64,000 bases of DNA from Halanaeroarchaeum sp. HSR-CO (GCF_024972755.1 NZ_CP087724.1:744001-808000); one strand, 5' to 3'. Numbered from the stretch's first letter, positions 43,277 to 52,569 are shown. Numbers and translations are program-made. The notes: generated by a model not told the origin, from the letters alone.

Positions 43277-43594
43277 TCACTCGTCCTCGTTCGACATGGC
43301 CCGGAGCGCCCCGACCGCATGGAGGCCGTCGTCCGGGTCCTCCTCGTCGGGTGTCTCCTCCTCGGTCGACATGGCGGAGAGCGCCCCGATACGGCCGAGG
43401 CCGTCGGGGTCGTCGTCGGGCGTCTCCTCCTCGTCCTTCTTCGACATGGCCGAGAGAGCGCCGACGTGGTCGAGGCCGTCAGTGTCGACGCGGTCCTCGG
43501 TCGGGCGGTTCGTCTCGGTGTCGCCCATACCCAGGCGCCGTTCGAGGTCGTCCACTCGGGCCGATAGTTGGCGGCGGGTCGCACGTCGGGTCAT
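43277..43594 (-). CDS. Small protein with three GALSAMS-type repeats
   Basis: 105 residues from the ATG at 43594, overlapping the stop of the zinc-finger gene (ATGA). The N-terminus RRQLSARVDDLERRLG predicts a short coiled coil. Then three similar units of about 22 residues follow: GLDHVGALSAMS, GLGRIGALSAMS and GLHAVGALRAMS, separated by acidic EEETPD linkers. Such a triple motif on flexible acidic linkers resembles repeated binding peptides. Its role on the element is unknown. The first and second linkers contain ETPDDDPD and ETPDEEDPDD, so duplication is recent. Confidence 0.55.
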   Translation of the reverse strand: MTRRATRRQLSARVDDLERRLGMGDTETNRPTEDRVDTDGLDHVGALSAMSKKDEEETPDDDPDGLGRIGALSAMSTEEETPDEEDPDDGLHAVGALRAMSNEDE

Positions 43595-44097
43595 TCTGCG
43601 GACACCTCCTCGACGGCGTCGTCGTCCCTGTCGGCGTGGGCCGCACCGTGTCCGTTGAGGGCGTCGCGGGACGAGAACGTCTTGCCGCACTCCCCACACT
43701 CGTACACCTGCGAGAAGTCGAGGTTGGCGCCCTGACGCCACGTCTCCAGGTCCTCGGCGTAATCCACGTCGCCCCGCGTCTCGGCCGTCGTCACGGGGTT
43801 CAATCGCTGGCCTGCGCTGTCGAGGGCGAGGATTCGCCAACCGCCTACCGACTTCCAGACCGCCGGCGTCACGAGGGTCTCGGGTATCTCCTCACCCGGC
43901 CGGAACGTGACGTGTCTGTCGCGCTCGGTGTCGACGCCGTATTCGTCTATGAGGGCGTCGGGGAGATTCTCGATACTCGTGCTGAACGGTTTGTTTACGA
44001 CGACCAGGTGAGCGGTCTCGTCGGGCCACGGCTCCTCCTCGGGTTCGTCCGATTCTCCCGAGGTCCTGGGGTCGTAGCCGATAATGTCGGGACTCAT
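43591..44097 (-). CDS. Single C2H2 zinc-finger protein
   Basis: 168 residues from the ATG at 44097; the frame opens 14 codons earlier without similarity. The C-terminal YECGECGKTFSSRDALNGH plus GAAH is a canonical C2H2 finger (Cys134, Cys137, His150, His154). The N-terminal 130 residues are acidic with strand-forming parts (VVVNKPFSTSIENLPDALI, HVTFRPGEEIPE). C2H2 regulators are common on haloarchaeal plasmids and viruses. It is translationally coupled to the repeat protein that follows. It probably binds DNA and controls the element. Confidence 0.7.
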   Translation of the reverse strand: MSPDIIGYDPRTSGESDEPEEEPWPDETAHLVVVNKPFSTSIENLPDALIDEYGVDTERDRHVTFRPGEEIPETLVTPAVWKSVGGWRILALDSAGQRLNPVTTAETRGDVDYAEDLETWRQGANLDFSQVYECGECGKTFSSRDALNGHGAAHADRDDDAVEEVSAE

Positions 44098-44495
44098 TGG
44101 TCTCCTCCGCGAGGTGTGTTGTCTATCATCGTACCTCACATGATATAGAGTCGTCGAGCGTAAAAACCCCCCGCCGTCGCGCGATTTTCACTTTCACTCC
44201 ACTACAACGCAGTATTTACGTCGGCATCTTCGACTGAGAATCGAACGCCTAACGACTCATGGCACCGCCGTCGCTCATGAGTGGTTGAAGCAAGAGGGGA
44301 ATGGGCGTCCCCCTCGTTGACAAACCCCGACGAGAAGGGAGGGTTGCACACCCCGCGGCCCCCTTTTCGTCGTACATCGTTCTTTGAGTGCGTGGGGCAT
44401 AGGGGTTTCGGCCCCCCCCTCACTCGTCGGGGTGTGACGCCCGCCATCAACACATGGCGACCACCACACCACCCCGCTCGACGCCGTCGACGCTG
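44098..44495. other. Gene-free stretch between integrase and zinc-finger gene
   Basis: About 400 bp with no convincing gene. It includes the hairpin at 44328-44372 and short C- and G-rich runs. The promoter of the zinc-finger/repeat gene pair should lie at its left end, near 44140-44150, where there is an AT patch. Confidence 0.4.
44328..44372 (-). terminator. Imperfect hairpin downstream of the integrase gene
   Basis: CGACGAGAAGGG (44328-44339) pairs with CCCTTTTCGTCG (44361-44372), with one mismatch. It lies about 120 bp past the integrase stop and could stabilise or end its transcript. Function inferred only. Confidence 0.35.
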
Positions 44496-45935
44496 TCAGT
44501 CCTCCGCACCGTCCTCGTCCACCCGCTCTACGTCCTCGGTCGCCGTGAGCGGGGTCGCCTCGGCCGACGCCATCCCGTCCGAATCCTCGGCGTATTGTGC
44601 CGACTCGGTCGGGACGAGGTTGCCGTCCTCGTCGGGGCGGAACCCGACCAACCCCCCGCCGCCGGACTCGTCGTCGAGCATGGGGGCGAACGCGTCGAGG
44701 AGCCCTTCGAGCCGGCCGAGGTCCTCGGCGGTGAGTCCCGGCACGTCCACCGCGTCGGTCCACGGCGTCGCCCCTCTCGCAGTCTCGCACTCGGGGCAGG
44801 TGTCCTCACCGGGCGAGAGGACGCGCAGGCAGTCGTCGCACACGGTGTCCCACGGGTCGACCTCGTCGCCATTCTCGCGGACGCCGGGGACGCCAAAGGC
44901 GTTGTGCGCGGCGGCGTTGTGGTCGTCGCCGGTGAGGTGAGAGTAGGTCTCCTCCATCACGTCCGAGGCGGGGGCGTGGCCCAACCAGAATTTAATATCC
45001 GCGGTGGTAATGTCGGGGTGCTTCAGGCACGTATTGACGAAGTTGTGCCTCATCATGTGGGGGTGGGCCGGTTTCGAGACGGTCACAACGTCGACTCGCT
45101 CGGCGGTTTTCTTCTTGAGTTGCGCCATCGTGTAGCGAATCGTCTCTTTCGTGACGGGCGTCGTCGGGTCCATCTTCGACGCCCCCGGCTTCGCCGTAAT
45201 CAGGTAGTCCTCGGGGTCGCCGGTGGGGTGAAAGTCGAGCCAGTCGCGGACGGCCCGATACGCCTGCGAGAGCGGCCGGGGTTCGCCGGGTCGGTCGATG
45301 TTCTTGAGGCCGTCGGCGTCGGTGTTGAACGACCACACGCCCGCGTCGAGGTCCACGTCTTTCACCCGGAGCGTCCGCAGGGCGGTGTTCCGCATCCCGG
45401 CGTAGAGGAGGAGGTGGAGAATCGCGGCGTCTCGCGGGTGGTCGACGACCGTTCGCAGGGCGGCCCGTTCCTCGGGCGTAAGCATATCGCCCTCGGTCCA
45501 CGGCGTCGTTTTCGACCGCTCGTGGACGGTAATATCGGCGGGGTCGACGCCGAGGTCGGCGTGGTAGCGATAGAACTTCTTGAGGGCGTTTTCAATATCG
45601 GCCACGCGGGAGAGGCCGGGGCCGTCCTTCGCTTTCACCCGGCCGGTGGTCCATGCGTTGACGGTATCGGCGTCGGTCTCGTCGCCGGTGAGGTGGAGGT
45701 CCTTCGCCGCCACCGAGAGGCGTTCGGCCCATGCGTCGAGCGTCCCCCGCGCTTTGTGGCCGTCTTTCCGGTCGTCGTAGAGGTCTCTCGGCAGGCTCTC
45801 GGTGGCGTCCTCGGCGTCGTAGGCGGCGCACAACTCGCGGATGGCGTCGCCGTCGTCGGGGTGAATCTCGCCGTCCTCGACGCGGCGGTCGAGACTGTCG
45901 AGCGTGTCCTGAAACTGGGTTTGGTGTTGGCTCAT
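44496..45935 (-). CDS. Tyrosine recombinase (element integrase)
   Basis: 479 residues from the ATG at 45935; GTG or ATG codons further up are possible but lie close to the core. The N-terminal SAM-like core-binding region is at about 50-140. The catalytic domain holds Arg182 (GMRNTALRTL), His293-x-x-Arg296 (HPHMMRH), His320 (FWLGH) and nucleophile Tyr331 (ETYSHL). A Cys4 zinc-ribbon-like segment (C366, C369, C380, C383) and an acidic tail follow, giving extra length over typical 300-400-residue integrases. Adjacent to attR, it probably catalyses recombination at GGCCCAGTT. Confidence 0.9.
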   Translation of the reverse strand: MSQHQTQFQDTLDSLDRRVEDGEIHPDDGDAIRELCAAYDAEDATESLPRDLYDDRKDGHKARGTLDAWAERLSVAAKDLHLTGDETDADTVNAWTTGRVKAKDGPGLSRVADIENALKKFYRYHADLGVDPADITVHERSKTTPWTEGDMLTPEERAALRTVVDHPRDAAILHLLLYAGMRNTALRTLRVKDVDLDAGVWSFNTDADGLKNIDRPGEPRPLSQAYRAVRDWLDFHPTGDPEDYLITAKPGASKMDPTTPVTKETIRYTMAQLKKKTAERVDVVTVSKPAHPHMMRHNFVNTCLKHPDITTADIKFWLGHAPASDVMEETYSHLTGDDHNAAAHNAFGVPGVRENGDEVDPWDTVCDDCLRVLSPGEDTCPECETARGATPWTDAVDVPGLTAEDLGRLEGLLDAFAPMLDDESGGGGLVGFRPDEDGNLVPTESAQYAEDSDGMASAEATPLTATEDVERVDEDGAED

Positions 45936-45999
45936 ACTGCTCACTACGCCGGGGGCGACCATAGCACTTCCGGGTTTGTGCAGATGAGGTCGAGACAAA

Positions 46000-46008
46000 G
46001 GCCCAGTT
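46000..46008 (+). other. attR core
   Basis: GGCCCAGTT, identical to 38379-38387. Flanks differ: CAAA before and CGGTCAG after, against CGAT and TGAATCG at the left end. Confidence 0.85.
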
Positions 46009-46924
46009 CGGTCAGATCGTGAATATGTACCAGCGCGCCCGCGCGTCGAGCGCCCGGATCTTCGGGCTGATGGACGAACCCAGCCGCATCGAGTCGGCCG
46101 AGGACGCGCCACCGCTGTCCATCTCGGACGGGAGCGTCGTCTACGACCACGTCTCCTTCGAGTACGAAGACGAACCCATCCTCCGGGACGTCTCCTTCGA
46201 GGTCGACGGGGGCGACACCGTCGCGCTGGTCGGCCCGACCGGGGCGGGGAAGTCCACGGCGCTGAAACTCCTCCTCCGCATGTACGACGTCGACGCCGGC
46301 GCCATCCGCATCGACGGGCAGGACCTCCGGGCGGTTAGTCTCTCGAGTCTGCGCGAACACATCGGTTACGTCAGCCAGGATACGTTCCTCTTCTACGGGA
46401 CCGTGCGGGAGAACATCGCCTACGGTCGGGAGGACGCGGATCAGGCGGCCGTCGTCCGGGCCGCGAAGGCTGCCGAGGCGCACTCGTTCGTCTCGAATCT
46501 CTCCGAGGGATACGACACGATGGTGGGCGAACGCGGCGTCAAACTCTCCGGTGGGCAGCGCCAGCGCATCGCTATCGCCCGCGCCGTCCTCGCCGACCCG
46601 GAGATACTGATCCTCGACGAGGCGACCTCCGACGTCGACACCGAGACGGAGATGCTCATCCAGCGAAGCCTGGATCGGCTGACCACCGACCGCACCACAT
46701 TCGCCATCGCCCACCGCCTCTCGACGGTCAGGGACGCGGATCAGATCGTCGTCCTCGAAGACGGCCGTATCGCCGAACGGGGCACCCACGACGAACTCAT
46801 CGAAGCCGACGGACTCTACGCCAACCTCTGGGGGGTGCAGGCGGGCGAGATCGAGGAGCTACCTGCCGAGTTCGTCGAGCGAGCGATCGAACGCCAGTCG
46901 GACCGGCGGAACGCCGACGACTGA
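46000..46924 (+). pseudogene. ABC exporter, 3' part (ATPase domain), split by the integrated element
   Basis: Codons from 339 on of the interrupted exporter (304 residues after the junction). Walker A GPTGAGKST, Q-loop region GYVSQDTFLFYG, signature LSGGQRQRIAIARAV, Walker B ILILDEATSDVD and H-loop IAHRLSTV are all intact. On its own it could be translated from GTG 46019 or the ATG at 46025, but no promoter belongs to it. The combined protein would be 643 residues, normal for an MsbA-like half-exporter; the substrate is unknown. Confidence 0.92.
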
Positions 46925-46963
46925 CCGACACGGTTTATTGATCCGCCGCACGGACGCTGTGGT

Positions 46964-47698
46964 ATGCGCCTCGCGGACGTACCCTGGACCGACGCCGACG
47001 CGGCCGACGTGGACGTCGTCCTCTTGCCCGTCGGGAGCACCGAACAACACGGCCCCCACGCACCGCTCGGGACCGACCATCGTAGCGCCGAGGCGGTCGC
47101 CGAGGTCGCTGCCGACGCCACCGAACTCGAGGCCGTCGTCGCGCCGACTATCCCGGTCGGCATCTCGGAGGAGCACCGCCAATTCACCGGCACCACGTGG
47201 GTCTCGCCGGACACCTTCCGGGCCTACGTCCGCGAGACGATCGAATCGCTGTTCGGTCACGGCTGGAATCGCGTCGTCATCGTCAACGGCCACGGCGGCA
47301 ATTCGGCCGCCATCGAGGAGGTCGCTGCCCGACTCACCCGGAACAACGACGCACTGGTCGCTCCGTTCACCTGGTTCGACGCGGTCGACGTCGACGTGCC
47401 GATGGGCCATGCTGGCCCGCTCGAGACGTCGTTTCTCCTCGCGGCGTTCCCCGACCTCGTCCACGAGGATCGGTTCGAGTCGGCCGCAGGTGGCGCTGCG
47501 GACCGCTGGGGCGACTGGGTCGGTGGGACCAATCTGGCCCCGGACAGCGTCCAGTTCGCGGAGAACGGCGTCGTCGGGGATCCACGAGCGGCGAGTACAG
47601 CGATCGGCGAAACCCTCGAACAGCAGGCGAGCGACGCCCTCGTCTCGGTGATGGAGGCGGTACTGGAGCGCGACGTCACCACCCCTGCCCACCGATAA
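46964..47698 (+). CDS. Creatininase-family amidohydrolase, possibly ArfB
   Basis: 244 residues. Creatininase fold marks: LLPVGSTEQHGPHAPLGTDH (metal ligands Glu, His, Asp), VVIVNGHGGNSAAIEE, PMGHAGPLETSFLLA. Archaeal homologs include ArfB, the formylamino-pyrimidine deformylase of riboflavin and F420 synthesis, and the family also holds mycofactocin and creatinine enzymes. I favour ArfB because a pterin gene (mptD) lies 700 bp away and haloarchaea need F420, but this is not proven. It starts 40 bp after the ABC gene end. Confidence 0.72.
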   Translation: MRLADVPWTDADAADVDVVLLPVGSTEQHGPHAPLGTDHRSAEAVAEVAADATELEAVVAPTIPVGISEEHRQFTGTTWVSPDTFRAYVRETIESLFGHGWNRVVIVNGHGGNSAAIEEVAARLTRNNDALVAPFTWFDAVDVDVPMGHAGPLETSFLLAAFPDLVHEDRFESAAGGAADRWGDWVGGTNLAPDSVQFAENGVVGDPRAASTAIGETLEQQASDALVSVMEAVLERDVTTPAHR

Positions 47699-47702
47699 CT
47701 GC

Positions 47703-48101
47703 TTACGATTCGTCCTGGAGGTCCTCGAGTTGGCCCTTGAGGTCGGGGACCGACGCCGTCAGGTCACCCACCGCCTCGGCCATCTCGTCGATGGTCGTCA
47801 CGACCGTTTCTACCGATTCGATCCGCGCTTCGAGGTCGTCGGCGTCCTCGAACGCCTCCGCGCGCTTGCCCATGGTGTACCACTTCTTCGCGTCCCGGAG
47901 ATGATCGCGGGCCTCGCCCGCATCGAGTGCCGACCGGAGGGCGTTGAGGACGCCGAGCGTGTTCGCCGATTCCACGTCCCAGATGGCCGTCGGCTCGGGT
48001 AGCTCGTCGGTCGCGGCTTCGAGGTGCGCTTCGACGTCGGCCCGCACCTCTTCGGCGGCTTCGCCGAAGAGGTCGTCGTCATCGAGGGTGGTCTGGCTCA
48101 T
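47703..48101 (-). CDS. Haloarchaeal DUF5790-family protein
   Basis: 132 residues, acidic and mostly helical. It begins SQTTLDDDDLFGEAAEEVRADVE and has a central LGVLNALRSALDAGEARDHLRDAKKWYTMGKRAEAFEDADD, patterns I know from a protein restricted to haloarchaea (DUF5790). No function is known for the family. The C-terminal helix could form a coiled coil (VVTTIDEMAEAVGDLTASV). It converges on the creatininase-family gene, 4 bp apart. Confidence 0.7.
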   Translation of the reverse strand: MSQTTLDDDDLFGEAAEEVRADVEAHLEAATDELPEPTAIWDVESANTLGVLNALRSALDAGEARDHLRDAKKWYTMGKRAEAFEDADDLEARIESVETVVTTIDEMAEAVGDLTASVPDLKGQLEDLQDES

Positions 48102-48375
48102 GGTCTCGGGTTCGACGGGCGATGAGTTAAACGCACGGCTCGAAATGGGGTGCGTCGACGACCCCGGTCTCGCTCACCCCGGTCCGTTTGCCACTTGATC
48201 GGCGGTCACTGCGTGGGACGGCCCGGGCTTTCAGGCGGGATCGACCGGTGCCTCGGCATGCTGGTGGCAGGCGGCGACGGTTCAGTGACGCGCCGACGAA
48301 CTGGCTGTCGACCAGACGGCCCTGGGAATCGATCGGTATCCCGTTCGTCTCGTCACCGATACCGGACCAACAGTC

Positions 48376-48729
48376 TTATTCTCTCGCGTTCCTCGCTTCC
48401 ACGGTCGTGAGTTCCATCAGCGGATACCCATCGACCATGGACATCTCGGCGACCGCTTCGATTCCGTCGTAGTCGACTACGACTTCGACTGCCATGTACT
48501 CGCCCGTCAGTTCGACGTATCCGTGTTCGTCGGCCGCCTTTTCGAGGCGGTCGGTGTCGATGGAGACGGTAACGTCTCTCGCGTATGGCTGGTTCTCGAT
48601 GCTCTCCTCGATGGCGGTCGCCAGACTGTCCGCGCTGTCGGCACTTACGGGGGTCCCGGCGAACTGATGGTAGAGCGCTCCGAACTTGATTCCCGCCTCG
48701 AAGGCGGCGGTCTCGGCGTCGGTGGGCAT
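48376..48729 (-). CDS. mptD: Archaeal dihydroneopterin aldolase (MptD/DUF372)
   Basis: 117 residues. The signature FEAGIKFGALYHQFAGTPV near the N-terminus and VDGYPLMELT near the C-terminus match MptD, which converts 7,8-dihydroneopterin to 6-hydroxymethyl-7,8-dihydropterin. It differs in sequence from bacterial FolB and is smaller. Haloarchaea use the product for methanopterin-like or folate-type cofactors. It stands alone, with about 275 bp before the DUF5790 gene and 160 bp after the glutamate dehydrogenase gene. Confidence 0.85.
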   Translation of the reverse strand: MPTDAETAAFEAGIKFGALYHQFAGTPVSADSADSLATAIEESIENQPYARDVTVSIDTDRLEKAADEHGYVELTGEYMAVEVVVDYDGIEAVAEMSMVDGYPLMELTTVEARNARE

Positions 48730-48889
48730 ACTCGTCGAGTCGGTTGCGGTCGGTATGTGGGTTTGGGTCCCTCAGTCGGGTCCCAGCAGAAATCGGCCGG
48801 CACCGGTGATACGATAGCGCGGCCCGCCGATGGCGACCAGGACGATACCGGCGACGAGACGTTCTCCTGTCGGTCCTTCGCCCGATAGA

Positions 48890-50179
48890 TCAGGGCCAGA
48901 GCCCGCGCATCGTTTTCGCCTCGCCGATGCGCTGGAGGGCCACGACGTAGGCGGCTTCTCGCCAGGTGAGGTCTTTGTCCTCGTACACCTCGCGAACCTC
49001 GTCCCAGGCGCTCAGCATGTGGGTTTCCAGCTCGTCGTGCACGCGATCCAGCGTCCACTGGCGACGGTTGATGTCCTGCAGCCACTCGAAGTAGGAGACG
49101 GTGACCCCGCCGGCGTTCGCGAGGATGTCCGGGACGACCGGAATGCCGCGCTCGGCAAAGATTTCGTCGGCTCCGGTGGTCGTGGGACCGTTCGCCCCCT
49201 CGACGATGATGTCGGCTTCGACGTCGTCGGCGTTGTCATCGGTGAGGACACCGCCGATGGCCGCCGGAATCAGGACGTCGACGTCGAGTTCGAACAGCGC
49301 ATCGCTGTCCAGGGTCCGCGGCGCGTCGTAGCTGGTGACGGCGTTGGGTTCTTCGTCGTAGGAGGGAATCGCATGCGTATCCAGGCCGTCGGCATCGTAC
49401 ACCGCCCCGCCCATGTCGGAGGCGGCGACGACGTTCGCGCCCCAGTCGTCGAGGGCCCGCGCCGCGTTTGCACCGACCGATCCGTAGCCCTGGACGGCGA
49501 CGGTCGTGTCATCGAGGTCCCGGCCCTGATACTCGAGGAACTCCCGCGTGATGATCGCCACCGAACGACCCGGTGCCCCTTCTCGGCCTTCGGACCCGCC
49601 GATAACGGGGGGCTTTCCGGTCACCACTCCGGGGATGGTCTCCCCGCGGAGCATGCTGTACGCGTCCATCATCCACCCCATCGTCTCCGGGCCGGTTCCC
49701 ATGTCGGGTGCCGGGATGTCGACCGTCGGGCCGATGACGTCGCGGATTTCCTCCGTGAACCGCCTGGTCAGTCGTTCGGTCTCACGCTTGGAGAGGTCGT
49801 ACGGGTCGACGACGATACCGCCTTTTGCCCCACCGAACGGCAGGTCCATGACCGCGCATTTCCAGGTCATCCACATCGCTAGCCCGACGGACTCCTCGGC
49901 CGAGACGTCGGGGTGATACCGAATCCCGCCCTTGTACGGGCCGCGGACGTCGTCGTGTTGGGCGCGATACCCGGTGTAGGTCTCGATAGTGCCGTCGTCA
50001 CGTTCGATCGGTACGGTTACCTGCGTAACCCGGGTGGGTCGTTTCAGTCGTTCGATAACCCCCTCGTCCACGTCGACGTACTCGGCCGCGGTGTTCAGTT
50101 GGTGGAGTGCCGTAGCCAGTGCCGAGTCATCTGGTTCGTCGATGCCGTCGTCGCCAGCGGATGTCGTTTCAAATACCAT
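48890..50179 (-). CDS. gdhB: Glutamate dehydrogenase
   Basis: 429 residues. Substrate domain: [21 protein letters not shown] and [16 protein letters not shown] with the catalytic Lys. Nucleotide domain: [13 protein letters not shown]. Then [17 protein letters not shown] and [19 protein letters not shown]. It interconverts glutamate and 2-oxoglutarate plus ammonia. The symbol is tentative because haloarchaea hold several paralogues with different cofactor preference, and the glycine-rich loop does not settle NAD or NADP. Length is standard. It is monocistronic, separated by 218 bp from porB. Confidence 0.9.
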   Translation of the reverse strand: MVFETTSAGDDGIDEPDDSALATALHQLNTAAEYVDVDEGVIERLKRPTRVTQVTVPIERDDGTIETYTGYRAQHDDVRGPYKGGIRYHPDVSAEESVGLAMWMTWKCAVMDLPFGGAKGGIVVDPYDLSKRETERLTRRFTEEIRDVIGPTVDIPAPDMGTGPETMGWMMDAYSMLRGETIPGVVTGKPPVIGGSEGREGAPGRSVAIITREFLEYQGRDLDDTTVAVQGYGSVGANAARALDDWGANVVAASDMGGAVYDADGLDTHAIPSYDEEPNAVTSYDAPRTLDSDALFELDVDVLIPAAIGGVLTDDNADDVEADIIVEGANGPTTTGADEIFAERGIPVVPDILANAGGVTVSYFEWLQDINRRQWTLDRVHDELETHMLSAWDEVREVYEDKDLTWREAAYVVALQRIGEAKTMRGLWP

Positions 50180-50397
50180 TGTCTGCCTCGTGTCCCGTAC
50201 ACCCTTCCGGTTGCCATTGAAGAATATGATAGTTTCTCCTCGTCGGCGCTTCGATAGAGAACCTCACACACGAAATTTGCCGTTACCGATACATATAGGT
50301 AGGGGCTCGAAATCGCGGTCGACAGCTCACGAGAATGGAATCGCGGGGCGGAAAACGGTCTACAATCAGCGTCGGATCGCCGGTCCGAAGCGACCGA

Positions 50398-51351
50398 TTA
50401 CTGGTCGAGTCCGAGTTCTTCGGCCTGCTCGTCGATGTACGCCTGGATCTCCTCGATGACCTCGTCGCCGTCGTCCTTCGCGAAGAGGTGCTTGTACCGT
50501 CCCTGTTTCTCGAGGTATTCCTCGACAGGCTTCCGGTTCGAGAGGCTCATCACGTCGGTGACCTCGCCGTTCTCGATCTCGAAGAGCGGGTGCATGCCGG
50601 TCTGAACGGCGAGCTTGGCGATATTGACCGTCTCGGCGGAATCGAACTGCCAGCCGAGCATACAGGGCGAGGAGACCTGGATGTACTTCGGCCCGTCGTG
50701 TTCGAGTGCCTTCTCGATCTTCTTCTTGAAGTCGGTCGGGTAGGCGATCGACGCCGTCGCCACGTACGAACAGCCGTGATCGGCCGCGATGGCCGGCATG
50801 TTCTTCTTGTTCGTATCGTTCCCGAAGCTCTCCTCGCCTGGCGGCGAGGTGGTGGTGGAGGCACCGAGCGGCGTCGAACTGGAGCGCTGGATGCCCGTGT
50901 TCATGTACGCCTCGTTGTCGTACGCGATGTACAGGATGTCGTGACCGCGCTCCATCATCCCACTCAGGCTCCGCATGCCGATGTCGAAGGTGGCGCCGTC
51001 GCCACCGATGACGACGAAGTTGACGTCGTCGTGGTCCTCGTACTCCTCGAAGCCCTCCTTGTTGTCGAAAGCCCGGTAGGCCGCTTCGACGCCGGAGGCC
51101 ACGCCGGGAGCGTTCGCGAACACGTCGTGGATCCAGCTCACGTCCCACGAACTCTCGGGGTACGGACTGGAGACGACTTCCATACAGCCGGTCGACTGCG
51201 AGATGATCGTGTTCTCGCCGGTCGCCTCGGTGATAAAGCGCATCGCGAGGGCGGGTCCACACCCTGCACAGGCCCGGTGGCCGGGCTTGAACAGGTCGTC
51301 GTCGTGGCTGATCTCCGGTTCGGGCGGGCTCGTCTCTTCCATTGAACTCAT
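50398..51351 (-). CDS. porB: Pyruvate-type 2-oxoacid:ferredoxin oxidoreductase, beta subunit
   Basis: 317 residues. Cysteines for the proximal [4Fe-4S] cluster are in HRACAGCGPALAMR (C-x2-C), STGCME and SSPCMLG. The thiamine motif GGDGATFDIGMRSL and the substrate loop EAYMNTGIQRSSSTP are typical of pyruvate (or branched oxoacid) four-subunit enzymes. Together with PorA it binds thiamine diphosphate and decarboxylates the 2-oxoacid, reducing ferredoxin and forming acyl-CoA. It is last in the operon porCDAB, its ATG adjoining the porA stop. Pyruvate is likely; VOR remains possible. Confidence 0.9.
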   Translation of the reverse strand: MSSMEETSPPEPEISHDDDLFKPGHRACAGCGPALAMRFITEATGENTIISQSTGCMEVVSSPYPESSWDVSWIHDVFANAPGVASGVEAAYRAFDNKEGFEEYEDHDDVNFVVIGGDGATFDIGMRSLSGMMERGHDILYIAYDNEAYMNTGIQRSSSTPLGASTTTSPPGEESFGNDTNKKNMPAIAADHGCSYVATASIAYPTDFKKKIEKALEHDGPKYIQVSSPCMLGWQFDSAETVNIAKLAVQTGMHPLFEIENGEVTDVMSLSNRKPVEEYLEKQGRYKHLFAKDDGDEVIEEIQAYIDEQAEELGLDQ

Positions 51352-52568
51352 CAGTGGGTCACCTCGTCGGGCAGGATGTCGCGATTCAGCTGTGGCCAGT
51401 CCTCTTCGCCGCGGAAGCGGCCGGCCGGGCCCGAGGTCTTCGCGTCGATGACCTCGTCGACGATATCGCTGATCTCGTCTTTGGTTACGTCTCGGCCGGC
51501 AAGCCCGAGGACGTTGCCTAGGATGGCCGGGTTGTGGCCGGAACCGTACATGGCGGATTTCAGCTCGGAGACCAGCGTGCTCTGGTGGCCGGGGGAGACC
51601 TCCTTGGTGAGCACGCCGACGGCTTCCACACCCGCGAGAGCCTCGCGAAGTGCCTCGGCGGGATATGGGCGGATGACCCGCGGCTTGACGATCTTCACGT
51701 CCGCGGGGTGCTCTGCGATGACGTCACGCATCGTCCCGACGATGGAGCCGAGACCGAGGATGGCGACGTCGGCGTCGTCGGGTCCGTATGTCTGGAGCAG
51801 GCCGCCGTATTCGAGACCGTACTCGCGACCGAACTGGTCGGCGAACTCCTCGACGACGTCGCCGATGGTCTCCTTCGACCGGAGCATCGCCTCGTGGACG
51901 GCGTAGCGGGTCTCGGTCCAGTGCTCGGGCCGCGCGAACGCACCCATCGTTTTGGGATTTTTCGGGTCGAGGGTGGCGTGGGGCTCGCGCTGCGGGAGGA
52001 ACTCGTTCGTCTCCTCCTCGGTCGGTATCTCGACGGGCTCTTTGACGTGGGTCAGGATGTAGCCGTCGAGGTTGGCGAGCGCGGGCAGGGAGATGTCGGG
52101 ATCCTCTGCGACGCGGTAGGCCATCAGCATGTTGTCGACGGCCTCCTGGACGTCCTCGGCGAAGAACTGGAGCATCCCACCGTCGCGCTCGGCGAAGGCG
52201 TCAGTGTGGTCGTTCCAGATCGAGAGCGGCCCGGAGAGGCTGCGGTTCGCCACGGCGAGGACGAGCGGGAGCCGCATCCCGGACGCCGTGAACAGCGGTT
52301 CGGACATGAGCTTCAACCCCTGGGAGCTCGTCGCGCTGAAGACGCGGGCGCCGGCCCCACTCGCACCGATACACGAGGACGCGGCGTTGAACTCGGAGTC
52401 GACCTTGAGATACTCCCCACGGAGGTCGCCGTCGGCTTTCATTTGGGAGAGCTTCTCGACGATGCCGGTCTGGGGGGTGATCGGATAGGCGGAGACGACG
52501 TCCGGCTGGGCGGAGAGGACGGCGTGGGCGACGGCTTTGTCGCCTTTCAGCATCTTCTGCTCGCCCAT
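51351..52568 (-). CDS. porA: Pyruvate-type 2-oxoacid:ferredoxin oxidoreductase, alpha subunit
   Basis: 405 residues. The start MLKGDKAVAHAVLSAQPDVVSAYPITPQT is the family mark. CIGASGAGARVFSATSSQGL and MRLPLVLAVANRSLSGPLSIWNDHTD follow, then a C-terminal domain with VLTKEVSPGHQ. The alpha subunit holds substrate- and CoA-binding parts. The order gamma, delta, alpha, beta (porC, porD, porA, porB) with near-zero spacing equals the operon layout of hyperthermophiles and methanogens. Haloarchaea more often carry a two-subunit enzyme. Confidence 0.9.
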   Translation of the reverse strand: MGEQKMLKGDKAVAHAVLSAQPDVVSAYPITPQTGIVEKLSQMKADGDLRGEYLKVDSEFNAASSCIGASGAGARVFSATSSQGLKLMSEPLFTASGMRLPLVLAVANRSLSGPLSIWNDHTDAFAERDGGMLQFFAEDVQEAVDNMLMAYRVAEDPDISLPALANLDGYILTHVKEPVEIPTEEETNEFLPQREPHATLDPKNPKTMGAFARPEHWTETRYAVHEAMLRSKETIGDVVEEFADQFGREYGLEYGGLLQTYGPDDADVAILGLGSIVGTMRDVIAEHPADVKIVKPRVIRPYPAEALREALAGVEAVGVLTKEVSPGHQSTLVSELKSAMYGSGHNPAILGNVLGLAGRDVTKDEISDIVDEVIDAKTSGPAGRFRGEEDWPQLNRDILPDEVTH

Positions 52569-52569
52569 C

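Larger units (their letters stand above)
38379..46008. mobile_element. Integrative plasmid-like element inserted in an ABC exporter gene (about 7.6 kb)
   Basis: Bounded by direct repeats GGCCCAGTT at 38379-38387 and 46000-46008, spanning 7621 bp from core to core. It carries a HUH Rep on the plus strand. On the minus strand it carries the integrase (adjacent to the right end), a C2H2 protein, a repeat protein, a nuclease-like and a methyltransferase gene, and an acidic protein. No capsid, spike or conjugation genes are seen, so it resembles a small rolling-circle plasmid that integrates by tyrosine recombinase. Deletion between the cores regenerates an uninterrupted ABC exporter reading frame, which is strong evidence for the boundaries. 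Confidence 0.93.

Noticed and set aside
44454-46022. A 522-codon plus-strand ORF antisense to the integrase
   Set aside because: The minus-strand frame carries all catalytic residues of a tyrosine recombinase; the plus-strand frame has none of any family.
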